From: Haberlea rhodopensis
Lineage: Eukaryota; Streptophyta; Magnoliopsida; Lamiales; Gesneriaceae
Direction of reading: 5' to 3'
DNA: 64,000 nucleotides
Assembly (NCBI GenBank): GCA_907163345.1
Contig: CAJQUN010000058.1
Location: 1,674,001-1,738,000, forward strand
In this document: positions 34,580 through 47,831 of the stretch, one piece after another
How positions within the stretch are numbered: the first letter of the stretch is position 1
Layout of the letters: each line of letters begins with the position of its first letter
Notes under the pieces: generated by a model
Seen by the model: the letters and a program-made list of their open reading frames with translations, nothing else
The model's database searches: none
Told to the model about the DNA's origin: nothing
Position numbers and translations under genes: made by a program

Positions 34580-34976
34580 TTGAGTGTAATGAAGAGTACG
34601 GAGAGTTTGAAAATATTTGAGAGTTAGATAGCAGACAGCAGTAATTCGTAAAAAGTGAATGAAAGTGAAATGTTCAGCCCGCTAAATAGGAGAGAGAAGA
34701 CACGTGTCTTTATCTCGATGACTGATATTAAAATAATTCAAAATAAATGGACAGGATGAAAGAGAGATAAGGCGGTTAAAATTGCAATCAGTCCGGGCTG
34801 TTTTAAATAATTACTTTATCTAAAGATTTGTTGACCAGAGAGATCATGGGATAACATCAGATTTGACATAGATCGGTCTGAAAGTTCGGACCGGTCTGTG
34901 TCTTTCTGATCATTGTATTATCGATCTGTGCCAGCATATAATCTTTAAAAGCGAAAAGAAAGATATCTCTAAAACA

Positions 34977-37900
34977 TCAAGATAAGTCTATTAAACCAAG
35001 AATTTGACGAAAATAATTAAACTTAGCCTCAGGAAGTGGTTTGGTGAAGATATCTGCTGCTTGCTGGTCTGTTGAAATATGTTCGATCCGAATTTCGCCC
35101 ACATGATCTCGAATAAAGTGATGTCTTATATCAATATGCTTTGTTCGAGAGTGCAAAATTGGATTATATATTATAGCAATTGCACTGGTGTTGTCACAAA
35201 ATATCGGAGATTCAACAGCTTGAATGTCATAGTCTTTGAGCTGGTGTTAAATCCAGAGCATCTGAGCGCAACAGCTCCCAGCGGCAAGATATTCTGCTTC
35301 AGCTGTAGATGTGGCAATAGATGTTTGCTTCTTGCTGAACCAAGAGATCAATCTTTCACCTAAGAATTGACATGTTCCACTGGTGCTTTTGCAATCAATC
35401 TTACATCCATCATAGTCAGCGTCTGAATATCCGATTAAGCTGAAGTTTGAATCTTTGGAATACCAAAGACCAACGTTCTGAGATCCTTTCAAGTATTTCA
35501 GAATACGCTTAGCAGCAATAAAGTGTGGTTGCTTTGGATCTGACTGAAATCTAGCGCACATACAGACTGAGAACATTATATCAGGTCGGCTCGCTGTAAG
35601 ATATAAGAGCGATCCGATCAGTCCTCGATACATAGATACTTCAACTGTTGTTCCCCCTTCGTCTTTATCTAACTTGATTGAAGGACTCATTGGAGTTGAT
35701 GCAGTTGAACACGTCTCCATTCCGAATCTCTTGAGAAGTTCTTTGGTATACTTGGTTTGATTTATGAAAATGCCATTGCTGAGCTGTTTGATTTGGAGGG
35801 ATGAAATAATGAAAGTTCTCCCATCATACTCATCTCAAACTGTCCCTGCATTAACTTATAGAATTTCTTGCATAATTTGGGGTTAGTTGACCCAAAAATG
35901 ATATCGTCAACATAGATTTGAACTAACAAAGTATGTTCCCCCTTAATAAATTTAAACAGAGTTTTGTCCACTGAGCCGATCTGAAAATCATGGTTCGGCA
36001 GAAATTGAGACAGAGTATCATACCAGGCTCTTGGAGCTTGTTTCAGTCTATATACTGCTTTATTCTGTAGATATACATGATCTGGAAAAGAGTGGTTCTT
36101 AAATCCAGGAGGTTGCTCAATGGACTTCCTCCTGAAGCTTACCATTAAGAAATGCACTTTTAACGTCCATTTGATATACCTTGAAGTCTTTAAAAGCAGC
36201 ATAAACAAGAAATATTCGGATTGCTTCAAGTCTGGCGACTGGTGCAAAAGATTCATCGAAGTCAATTCCTTCTTCTTGTAGGAATCCTTGAGCCACCAGT
36301 CTGGCCTTGTTTCTAACCACAACTACATCTGCGTCTAGCTTGTTTCTGAAAACTCATCTGGTTCCAATAACAGGCAGATCACTTGGCCTGGGGTTTAGAC
36401 TCCAGACTTGATTTTGTTCAAATTGATTAAGCTCTTCTTGCATGGCTTTAATCCAGTTGTAATCAGTCAAAGCTTCATCAATCTTCTTGGGTTCCAGATT
36501 TGATATGAAAGCGGCATGAGTGAATTCATCCATCATCTGTCCTCTGGTTCTAATAGGTGCAGAAGGACTTCCAATCACTAGATCGGGTGGATGCCTATTT
36601 GTCCATCGATATCTTGATTCCGGATTATCTGGTCCAGAAGGGTGAGTAGCAGCAGCATTATCAGCATCTGCTTTAACATTAGAGTTTAGAACATCCGGAT
36701 TAGCTCGATCTGAAGGAGCTTCATTGCCTTGATCCGGTCTATCTGGTACTTCTGGTTCCGGTGGATTGTCTCTTGACCTGTTAGCTGCAATCTCATCATC
36801 ACTGTTAGCTTCGAGATGGATATTTTCCATCTGATTTTGAATTGATTCCTTGTTACCCTCAATACATAAAGATTCATAAAAAACTACATGAACTGATTCT
36901 TCTACAGTTAAAGTGCGATTATTGAAGACTCGAAAAGCTTTGCTATTAGATTAATATCCTAAGAATATTCCATTATCTGATTTAGCTTCAAATGCTGTAA
37001 GATGATTCTTACCATTATTGTGAACGAAGCATTTGCATCCAAATACATGAAGGTGAGAGATAGACGGTCTGTTACCAGTCCATACTTCATATGGAGTAAG
37101 ATTTAACTTCTTGTTAATCATAGACCGATTTGAGTGTCGCATGTAGTATTTACAGCTTCTGCCCAGAACTTTTGCGAAATTCCAGAATCAGCAAGCATTG
37201 TCATTGCTGCCTCTTTAAGCGTTCTGTTCCTTCGTTCTGCAACTCCATTTTGTTGAGGAGTTCGTACGGCTGAAAATTATGCTTAATACCTTGATCTTCT
37301 AGAAAGGATTCAAGATTTTGATTTGAAAATTCAGTGCCTTTGTCACTTCGAATCCTGTCTATGCTTGATGATTTCTCATTCTGAGTGCGCTTCAGCAGCT
37401 TGATCAATTTCGGACCGGTCTGATCTTTACTGCTCAAAAATATAGTCCAAGTAAAACGTGAGTAATCATCAATAACAACAAGAGTATACCGCATTCCCCC
37501 TAAACTTGTTATTGGTATAGGACCAAACAAGTCCATATGCAATAGTTCTAAACAGCGTGAGGAGGATTTGGCATTCTTGTTTTTGAAGGATGATCTGATC
37601 TGTTTGCCCATTTGGCAAGCTTCACAGATCTTATCCTTAGCAAAGTCGATCTTGGGCAGACCAACAACTAAATTATGTTTACACAGGCTAGAAATAGTCT
37701 TAAAGTTGAGATGATTCAAGCGTTTATGCCATAGTCAGTGTTTATTATCATTATTCACGATGAAGCAAGTAGGATTACCAGGTTGAGCAAAATTCCAGTT
37801 AATCTTATATGTATTTCCATTTCTGATTCCTACAAGCATGGTCATGCCGTCTGACGATTTAACAGTGCAAGTGTGTTTGTGAAATTCTACAGCATAACCA

Positions 37901-38147
37901 TTATCACATAGTTGACTTATACTAATCAGATTATAGCATAGATTTTCAACTAGTAGCACATCATTGATAGTAATATTACCATGGACAATCTTACCATTGC
38001 CCACGGTCTTACCCTTTGAGTTATCCCTGAAGAGATCTTGGGTCCAGTACATTCTGTGACTTCAGACAGCAGCTCGACGTTTCCAGTCATGTGACGAGAA
38101 CACCCACTGTCTAAGTACCAGTCTGATATAGGATTCTTCGGTACCTG
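34977..38147 (-). pseudogene. pol of the outer Copia element, degraded
   Basis: Protease, integrase, RT and RNase H pieces follow the same order as in the inner copy, broken into at least seven frames (38052-37735, 37719-37201, 37142-36951, 36830-36354, 36322-35762, 35720-35247 and beyond). It keeps the integrase C-terminal/linker segment that the inner copy lost, and keeps the Trp and Lys codons that are stops there. A Gln codon in RNase H has become TAA near 35247. Confidence 0.87.
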
Positions 38148-38998
38148 TCATCAAACATAATTATTTGTGGTACCCAATCCTACTTGGGTCCAGAACGGAT
38201 TAGCCCTTTGGGAACCCACACCTGTATCAGCTTTAATGGCTTGTGTGTGTCTGGTGTGCTGTGAGCTGATCTGTTTCGATGTTGTGTGTGATAATGTGTG
38301 CGATATGGAAACCTTTGATTCTTATGAGGTAGTCTATATCTTCGTTGAACTGGTTTTGAGTTATAGTAATTGTATTGTCTTCCTTGCCTTAGATCTTGCA
38401 CCTTTAGATTTGGTCTGAAGGACACAAAGCTTGCTGGTGCCTTTTCTTTGGCTTAGTTAACATATCCAATCCCTTTTCTCAAACCTTGATTCACGAAGGA
38501 GACTCCCGTTTGAATTGTAGGTGCTTCAGTTTCATATACTGTGCTGGATTTAACAAATGTCATTTGTTTGATTTTGTTCTTTACCAACAACAGTTCAGAT
38601 TCATCTTTGGTGCAGTCTTTGATATCAAAGCCTATGCCGGTGACATCACCGACATTTCTTTGTACCTCTTGCAATTCTTCCAATGATGCTCTTGATTTTG
38701 TCCATGTTTTGAAAATATGAGAAAGCTTAGCATTTTGTGTGTTAATTCTCTTGTTTTCTTCATGGAGCTGATCGTAAGAGATTTTCAGCTTGTTCAGCTC
38801 GATCTGTAGATTATTGCACTCACCTAGCTCAGAGCAGCTTGGTTTGATGTGCTCATCCATTTGATCATTAGCTTTAGCTTTAGTTTTCTCAAATGATTCA
38901 GCTAAGATTCTATAATCATTAGTCATGTCTTGCAGTGCGGACATAAGCTCTTCACGTGTAAAATCATTTGAGTCAAGATCGAATACCTCGTCTGTTTG

Positions 38999-41781
38999 TG
39001 TAAGGCCCCAACCCCTTAACTCATCATTAGTGCATTTATGACGTCGTATGAGTATAAAAATTTTCATTCTTTAAAGATTCATTACATGCTTCACATAATC
39101 CCCATGACTTTTATAAAAATTTGGGCAGAGTCTCCCCATAATTTGGGCTATCCGAAAATATAACACATCACTAAAACCAACTCCCAGCCAGGGAAAAACA
39201 CAATACTAAAAGAACATAAGTAAGTTCCCGGCCAGGGAAAACACGGTACTAAGAAGATATAAAAAGTGGGTTTCAACACCTATATACAGTCCATATACAC
39301 GACTCAAAGTGCTCACATACGAGCAACAAATAATGAATACCCATCTAGTTGCATAAATAATGTATACCCTTTACACACTCTCATCCTACGCTTCAGGAAG
39401 CAATATTGTCCAACCAAGCTCGAGCTTGCTACGCCAAAATAACTTTGTAGCTGTAATACCTGTTTCACCAGAAACAGCCCCCACACAGGGTGAGCATACC
39501 AACATCACACTGCCCATATCATAACAATGCATAAATATCATGATAAGATCATAATATCACAATTCAAGAGTATTGAAAATCTATAAAAATATACTCCCTG
39601 TAAAGTTCTGAATCTGTAAGCTTCCACGCAATGTTCCTGTTTCAAACTTACACGCTTTCATAATACAAGTTTAGTATCGTCACTGAGAATATGATACTCA
39701 ACCACACGATGAATTCAATACAACAAGAATCTATTATTTATGCTCAATCATAAATAATTCCATATCAATGCAGTTCTGTCTATCAATCTATCACTCAACA
39801 CTTTCTCATGCTGGTCATGCCAAATGCATCCATACCCAACTCCATGTCCGGACCACATACATTTACGTGTCCACCATACCACATATAACAAACTCAATTC
39901 ACATATCCGTTCCCTTATATTCAGTCATCACAATTATTCACATATTCGTTCCCTTATATTCAGTCATCACAATTATTCACATATTCGTTCCCTTATATTC
40001 AGTCATCACAATTATTCACATATTCGTTCCCTTATATTCAGTCATCACAATTATTCACATTGATCATGCCCAAGGCATCGTTACCCAACTTCGTATACTC
40101 GGATCACGTACAACTACGTATCCCCCTCAGATCACATACAACTGCGTATCCCACATACCACATATATCTACATATTCATTTCTTTACTTATATATTCGGA
40201 TTACATACAATTACGTAATCACCATACTGCATATGTCATACTCAACACACAATCATTACATTCAACGATACATGATATATGAATATGTCATTATTTCATA
40301 GTATATATATATATATATACATACCTGCTCGTACGTCACTACGTATCTTACTGTTGACAGATCAAATAAAGTTACTCCCTTTTTGTCCAGAGGTTCATTG
40401 GAAAATCTATATCATTTCAGTAGTTCAGTCTCAATCCAACATCAACAACTCAATAATCTGCTGAATCAATCAATATGTGACATTCATATATAATTTTCAC
40501 ATAAACAAGATACAAATCCCCCTTGTCGTAACATATCCAAAGAAATCGTAATCTATTATACTCAAGAAACATTTTGTGAACAAATTAGAATACTAGAGCT
40601 CACTGACATGAATCGCCATTTACTATTGTATCCAAAAATCAATATTCATATCAATAATTAAATGAGGAAATTCTGTTACTTAAATCAATAAAATCCACTC
40701 TACTTTCCCACATTAGCATACATTTCGTTCGTATGATTTACCCATCATTTAGTTGAAATATTCCATTCGTGCATAGAGTTATTATTTCACACTCGCAGCA
40801 AGAACCCACATCAATCGGACTAGCGTTGCTATCATAGCTATGATGCATCGTTTGATATGAAAATGCTGAATCACACCCACACTTATGTAGGACTTATATA
40901 CAACAAGGCACACTGGTATAATCTGGAATGTACACACGAGAAAATACAATAAAACACACATACACACACGCTAGTCCATTGGACACACACACACACCTGC
41001 ACCTAACAATGAATTAACAACATGAAGACATAATCAATAGCATGAAGGTACTAAATCAATAGCAGGATTTTCGAACCCTCTCATGCAACAGTAAAAGCGA
41101 CCAATGCAATGGAAAATGGCAGGAACAAGTGGCAGTGGGAAGAATCGATTTAATCCTCCAAATAACGATTGACAAAGCTTAACACAACTAGGTACTACAC
41201 TAGAAGCGATATTTGAGAAATAATGCACAACCCAGCAGCATCGTTTTTCCCTAAACTCACCAGAAATCGCATAAAACTTGTACAAATCGAAATGCAAGAC
41301 AGTAACAGACTAAGGCAATAGGAAGCATTACACTCACACAAACCTTGTAGAGATTGGTGAACAAAATCAGCGAAACCATGCTGCTCTTCACGTCGCTAGG
41401 CATAACAGGGTTGGGGAAAAATGAAGGAGGCATGAAGTTGATTGGGGTGAGGAAGGGGAAATGTATTTATTTATTTTGTGTTTTAATTCTCAAGTTATTC
41501 TTCTTATACACAGCTCACTAAATTAATATGTAAACATCTCTTTTTAAATTAAATCAAGATACATGCTTTTTCCATAATTTATTTATTCCAATTCCGGGCC
41601 AAAATTATATTCTCATGAATTTAAAGAATTTCTTTGAATTTAACTAACATTATAATACAATCCCGGAATCATTTATTTCAAATCCGCTCCGAAATTCGAT
41701 ACCCAAGAATTAAATCCCGACATATCATATAAATATCATAATTAAATTCAATAAAAATATTAATTATTCCCGGACATCACA
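38999..41781. mobile_element. Solo LTR (probably Gypsy type) in the outer gag
   Basis: A 2783-bp insertion that starts TGTAAGGCCCC and ends GACATCACA, flanked by a perfect 5-bp duplication GTTTG (38994-38998 and 41782-41786). It has TG...CA ends, no coding region and no internal repeated ends, as expected for an LTR left after recombination between two LTRs. Length and TGTAAGGCCCC/TGTGATGTCC ends suggest a Gypsy chromovirus LTR, but the family is not proven. Confidence 0.85.
39902..40057. repeat. Four 39-bp tandem repeats inside the solo LTR
   Basis: Exactly four head-to-tail copies of a 39-bp unit (CATATTCGTTCCCTTATATT...), nearly identical, with no spacers. The flanking DNA holds diverged longer repeats with ATCATGCC/CATACCACATAT words. 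Confidence 0.95.
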
Positions 41782-42972
41782 GTTTGACTCATTTCTTCGT
41801 CTGTCATTAGACATTGAATATCTTCTTCGCTTTCGCTGGAAGAATATTCGGAGCTTTCTGAATCTGAATCAGTCTGAGCCCACTTGCTGTTTCCTTCCTC
41901 TGCTACTAGGACCTTTTGGGACTTCCCATGATGACTTTTACGATCTTTGTAGTGCTTCTTTTTCTTGTCATCACGATGCTTTTCTTTACGCTCTTCTTTC
42001 TTCGGTCTGGTGCAATCTGCAATAAAGTGTCCGGTCTTACCACAATTGTAGCAAGCCTGATCATTAACAACATCATCTTTTCTTGATTTACAATGATGAG
42101 AAGGTTTAAAATTCCTTTTATTCTTAGACATAAATTTACCAAATTTCTTGATAAATAATGACATAGCATCATTACTTATATGTTCGACAGATCGATCTGT
42201 TGTCGGGGTGGTCTGGTCTGGAATGGCTGCCAGTGCTTTGTTTGGTTGAGAGATGAATGGCTCTGCTTCACCTCTGGTGATCAGTTCGAACTCATAAGCC
42301 TTAAGATCTGCGAATAGATCATGAAGTTTAACTTTGTTCAGATCTTTAGATTCCATCATTGCAATGGTCTTTACATCCCATTCTTTTGGCAGGGCTCTCA
42401 TTACTTTCAGAGCGATCTCTCTGTTTGAGTATTCCTTGCCCAGACCATTCAGTTCATTGATAATACCAGTAACTCTTTCATCAAACTCATTTAGAGTTTC
42501 TCCAATCTTCATTTTTATGCTCTCAAATCTTTGAAGAGCAACAGTCAGCTTGTTTTCCTTGGTCTGGTCGTTCCCTTCACATAGTTGTGCTATTTTCTCC
42601 CAAATTTCTTTGGCAGTAGAACACATTTTGATTTTGCTGAACATATTATTGTCCAACGTCTTGAACAAGATATCTTTGGCAACGTTGTCTAGATTTGCTT
42701 TCTTTCTTTCTTCATTCGTCCAGAGGGATGTGTCCTTTTCGACCATTTGGGGTTCACCACCAGTAATGGAGGCTGCTGTATTGACTTTCAGAATTTTCAT
42801 TGGTCCATCAGTGATGACGAACCACATATCATCATCATGTGCTGCCAGATGAGCTTGCATTCTGATTCTCCAATCATCATAGTCTTCTTTTGAGAACATA
42901 GGAATTTTGTTGAATGATGCCATCAGCTCAAGTGTCTTTGTGATGATTAAGACGACCTGCTCCGATACCACT

Positions 42973-44060
42973 TGTTAGGATCGGTCCGGAGTGTTTAGAG
43001 GGGGGTGAATGAACACTCATATTAAAAATAATCCCTTGTGATTTCTTTCGGATTAAAGAAATCTGTTTCTTAATCAACTATTCTGCAGAACAGACCACTG
43101 AATACTTTAGTCGGAACGGTCTGTTCTTAGATTAGTAAGAACGGCTCGATGGCTTGAATAGTATAACGAGTGCAGAATGATAAAACACAAAATATGTTTC
43201 TGGAAGTTCGAAGGTGGTGTAATCCTTCTACGTCTCCCCTTCTTCCAATTAAGAAAGGATTCCACTAGAAGACTTTGATTTATACAATCCTGTTGTACAA
43301 ACCCGATTCAGCTGGATTTACCTCACTACCAGACTGAAACTCCCAGTCTCTCGATCTGTTCAGACACACTCTGTCTGACAGTTACAATTGATTCTCACTT
43401 CTCTATCTTAGTACGGAATACAAAAGATAGACTTTAGTCTATGCACACAATGATCCTAATATGATCAAATATTACAATATGCTTGTGCTTATGAAGATTT
43501 TCAGCTCGAGAATGTCTGAGCTTGTAAGCTTGTGCTGTTTTGCTTTCTTTTGCGTTTTTCGATTGATCAGACTCATTTCTTGAGCTCTTCTGTTGCATCC
43601 TTATATAGTTGCATGTACCAACGCCATTATTTCCCTTAATGTGCAACTCTTGCCTCTGCTTAAACTCTGAGTAAGCTACAGTCTTCTTCTTTAGGGTATT
43701 TGCCATTCTGGTTCATGCTTTCGGCGACTGTCAGGTAAGCTCTTCTTTGTCTTCTTACCTTTTATGGCAATCTTCAGTCCTTGGTCTTTTTCAGCATTAA
43801 TTGCAACATTAAATGCTTCAATAAATAGCCGTTAATGATTCGGACTGAAGATCAATTCTTATTCAGCCTTGACTGCTCTGATCTGATAAAGGTTGATATC
43901 GATCTGAAGCTTCGATCTGGTCAGGATGATTTCCATCGATCCGATCTGATTTGCGATATACCATATCAGCTTGATCTGTTTTGAGCGATCGATCTGGTCA
44001 GTCTGATTTCACTCGATCCGGTCTGATATGTTTTGTCATCGTTAAAATCCGGAACTAACA
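42973..44060 (-). repeat. 5' LTR of the outer Copia element
   Basis: A 1088-bp partner of 20609-21702. On the minus strand CTATATAAGG (43599-43608) is the likely TATA box. It ends directly in the GTGCAC array. Confidence 0.92.
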
Positions 44061-44065
44061 AAATG

Positions 44066-47000
44066 CATACAAACGTGCCTTGATCAAAGTCGAAGCTTTA
44101 TAAACCTGTATTGATGTCAAATTTATAAACGTAAACCACCAGCTTATAGGCGATTGTTCGGTGCATGCGTGGGACAAGTGCACCGGTGCAAGGAGTTCAC
44201 TTGCACCTGTGTAAGAGGAGGTGCACGTGAGATAACTAAATCAATTCTGTTTTTCAGAATCTAATTGTATTGTTTGTCGGCCAAACTTCTAATTGTCATA
44301 AGTTTTGATCCATGAAGAATTTTGGCTGTTATAACCTATACACGAAAACGCCTTTTCGAGCCGGTTATAACCCGCTGACAAACCCAAAATTCGTTGTTTT
44401 CAATAGGGTACGCTCAATTTTAAATTATTTTCCATTTTTGGGTTAACTCTGAGAAATTTTTATTCCCAAACGACTTGGCACATTGAGCTCAAAGTTTGTG
44501 AGCTTCATGTTCTTGTTTGGGAGAAATTTTAGAAACTTTTTCACTCAATTCCCGATACACTTCAATTTTAGGTGAATTCTAAGGCCAACATTGAATTCAT
44601 AACACTTCATGTTTTCCTTCTTCTCCATTCAATGTTTTTCCAACTTTTTATTTCTTGTTTACCAATGCATGTTTTTCCCATGTGCACCACATTTTTATAT
44701 TAAGGTGGTGGTGCATTTGCTTATATTAAGGTGGTACACCTAAATTTGACAAATTGGTGCACGTAATTTTAAACAAATGATGATTTTAACATGGTTTTTA
44801 ACAAATTCATTTTTCCCACGTGCACCACACATTTTATATTAAGGTGATGATGCACTTGCTTATGTTAATGGTGGTGGTGCACTTGCTTATATTACGGTTG
44901 TGCACCTAAATTTGTCAAGTTGGTGAACATAATTTTAAACAAAATGATATTTTAACATGAATGTGCACTTAATTTTAACAAATTCAATTTTCCCACGTGC
45001 ATCACACTTTTATATTAAAGTGGTGGTGCACTTGCTTATATTAAGGTTGTGAACCTAAATTTGTCAAGATGGTGCATGTAATTTTAAAAAAAATGGTGAT
45101 TTTAACATGATGGTGCACTTAATTTTAACAAAATTCGAAGATTTTGTCTAGCGGTGCACATTTTCCCACGTGCATCGGTAGACACAAGCTATGCAAAACT
45201 TATCAAAACATACTTTTTATATTAAGGTGATGGTTCACTTGTTTATATTAAGGTTGTGCATATAAAATTTGACAAGTAGGTGCGTGTAATTTTAAATAAA
45301 ATGATAATTTTAACATGGTAGTGCACACAAATTCACAGATTTTTATATACAGGTGCACGTTTTTCCCACATTCACAGATTTTATCTACCGGTGCACATTT
45401 TTCCCACGTGCACCGGTAGACACAAGTGTGCAAAACTTATCAAATACACTTTCTATATCAAGGTGGTGATGCAGTTGCTTATATTAAATTGGTGAACTTA
45501 AATTTGTCGAGTTGGTGCATGTAAGTTATACAAAATGATGATTTTAAAATGGTGGTGCACTTAATTTTAACAGATTTTTAACAAAATTCACAGATTTTGT
45601 TTACCGATGCACGTAATGCTATACAAAATTTTGATTTTAACAAGGTGATGCACTTTATTTTAACAGACTTTAACAAAATTCACAGATTTCTCTATCGGTG
45701 CACGTTTTTCCCACGTGCACTGGTAGACGCAAGTGTGTAAAACTTATTAAACACACTTTTTTTATATCAAGGTGGTTGTGCACTCGCTTATATTAAGTTG
45801 GTAAACCTAAATTTGTCGAGTTGGTGCATGTAATGTTATACAAAATGATGATTTCAACATGGTTGTGCACTTAATTTTAACATATTTTAACAAAATTCAT
45901 GGATTTTATCTACCGGTGCACGTAATGTTATATAAATGATTTTAACAGGGTGGTGCATTTAATTTTAACAGATTTTAACAAAATTCATAGATTTTCTATA
46001 CCGGTGCACGTGCATTTAATTTTAACAGATTTTAACAAAATTCATAGATTTTCTATACCGGTGCACGTTTTTCCCACTGCACTGGTATACACAAGTGTGT
46101 AAAACTTATCAAAGCACACTTTTATATCAAGGTGGTGGTGCACTTGCTTATATTGAGTAGAAAAACCCAAATTTGTCGAGTTGGTGCACGTAATGTTGTA
46201 CAAAATGATGATTTTCACATTATGGTGCACTTAATTTTAACAGATTTTGACAAAATTCACAAATTTTGTCTACCGGTGCACGTGATGTTATACAAAATGA
46301 TGGTTTAATAAGGTGGTGCACTTAGTTTTAACAGATTTGAACAAAATTCATAAATTTTCTCTACCGGTGCATGTTTCTCCCGCGTGCACTGTTAAACATA
46401 AGTGTGTAAAACTTATCAAAACACATTTTTTTTATATCAATGTGGTTGTGCACTTGCTTATATTAAGTTGGTAAACCTAAATTTGTCGAGTTGGCATACG
46501 TAATGTTATACAAAATGATGATTTCAACATGGTGATGCACTTAATTTTAACAAAATTCACAGATTTATCTACCGGTGCACATAATATCATACAAAATGAT
46601 GATTTTAAAAAGATGGTGCACATAATTTTAACAGAGTTTGACAAAATTCACAGATTTTCTCTACCAATGCACGTTTTTCCACGTCCACCGGTGGACACAA
46701 GTGTGCAAAACTTATCAAAACACACTTTTTATATCTAGGTGGTGGTGCACTTAATTTTAACAGATTTGAACAAAATTCACAGATTTTGTCTAACGGTTCG
46801 TATAATGTTATACAAAATGTTGATTTTAACAAGATGACGCGCTTAATTCAGATTTTAACAAAATTCATATACTTTATCTATTGGTGCATGTTTTTTCTAT
46901 GTGCACTGGTAGACACAATTGTGTAAAACTTATCAAAATACATTAGAAACTCTGTTAATTTTGTTAACATGGATGTGCACTTAATTTTAACAGATTTAAA

Positions 47001-47080
47001 AAAAAATTCATAAATTTTGTCTACGGCGCTTTTCCCATGTACATCGTTAGACACAAGCTGTGCAGAATGGTGCACGTCAA
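44066..47080. repeat. Right part of a GTGCAC-rich tandem array
   Basis: At least nine units share an order of blocks: GGTGGTGGTGCACTTGCTTA, CCTAAATTTGTCGAGTTGG, AAAATGATGATTTTAAC, ACAGATTTTGTCTACCGGTG and CACAAGTGTGCAAAACTTATC. Spacing grows from about 150-180 bp near 44700-45000 to about 300-360 bp near 45770-46700, mainly by internal duplication of the GATTTTAACA-ACCGGTGCACG part. No coding capacity is supported. Confidence 0.85.
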
Positions 47081-47821
47081 GAATGGTGGTTGAAATTCAT
47101 TTGTTTCCTACTTCATCGTCATCAACATCCTAGACTTTAGCCTCTGCACTTTCCTAACATCATTGCGAAGAAGAGAAACTCAATCTTCAAATCTAATATT
47201 TCCAAAAATATAAAATATGCCGCCCTATTCAAAATACAGAAAATTAACCAAAACAGTGGCCAAAATTCATTTGTTTGCAGCAATATCAACATTCACTTTC
47301 AGAATTGAATATTTTCTAACAAATCAGATTCTCAATTCAGAAAACTCAATAGTTCACAGGTTTTCAGAAAACCCAAATGTTAAAATACCAAATCAGAATG
47401 TGAAGCAGAAGATCTGCAAGCCACCAAAATCTCATGAATAACAACGCTAATATGCAAGCGGTGTAGAGAGAAGAAAAGACGATGATGGAAGAGGAGATTG
47501 AAGGCACTGATCACATTATGTTTATTTTGGTCATTTCGTCATCAAATAGACCTAAGTGAACTCATGTTTTTTGCTGTACTTAGATGATTTTAAATTTTGT
47601 AATTGGTACCGTCTCCCTTTTATTTTTCAAGTAAAATGGGCAAACATCTAATTCGTTTATCAAACATATTTCATCATTAATATGATGGCCCAAACTGTTC
47701 TATAGGGCCCAAACCAGTTTCGCTGAAATACAATTTGGGACCTACGTCGGTTTATACTTTCAAAAATTGATCCATTTTTCTTTTCCTTGGAAGTAAGGGT
47801 CAAGTAAAGTAGATTCTTAGG
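47081..47821. other. Intergenic region between the array and the MULE-like element
   Basis: No supported gene. A purine-rich patch at 47455-47505 and short open frames have no recognisable similarity. Confidence 0.4.
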
Positions 47822-47831
47822 TTGAAAAGTG

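Larger units (their letters stand above)
38180..42923 (-). pseudogene. gag of the outer Copia element, split by a solo LTR
   Basis: Begins at the ATG at 42923 and matches the inner gag through the CCHC knuckle up to 41787. It is interrupted by 38999-41781 and resumes at 38993. The second part has a Gln-to-stop change (TAA near 38451) and ends at the same TAG (38180) as the inner copy. Confidence 0.9.
20609..44060 (-). mobile_element. Outer (older) Copia element with two nested insertions
   Basis: LTRs at 20609-21702 (3') and 42973-44060 (5') share features not found in the inner pair, such as the ATTAAAAATAATCCC segment near the start, so they belong together. The flanking sequence is AAAT(C) on the left and AAAT(G) on the right. 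The primer-binding site (42959-42970) differs by one base from the plant initiator-Met consensus. The polypurine tract is at 21703-21716. Gag is interrupted by a solo LTR (38999-41781) and ORF3 by the inner element (22020-32415). Many stops and frameshifts show it is dead. Confidence 0.92.

Noticed and set aside
39902..40057. Four regular direct repeats that could suggest a CRISPR array
   Set aside because: The units are contiguous without spacers and lie in a plant solo LTR; this is an ordinary tandem repeat.
39768..40301. A 177-codon open frame
   Set aside because: It is produced by the 39-bp repeats and AT-rich LTR sequence; the repeat length is a multiple of three, which keeps the frame open by chance.
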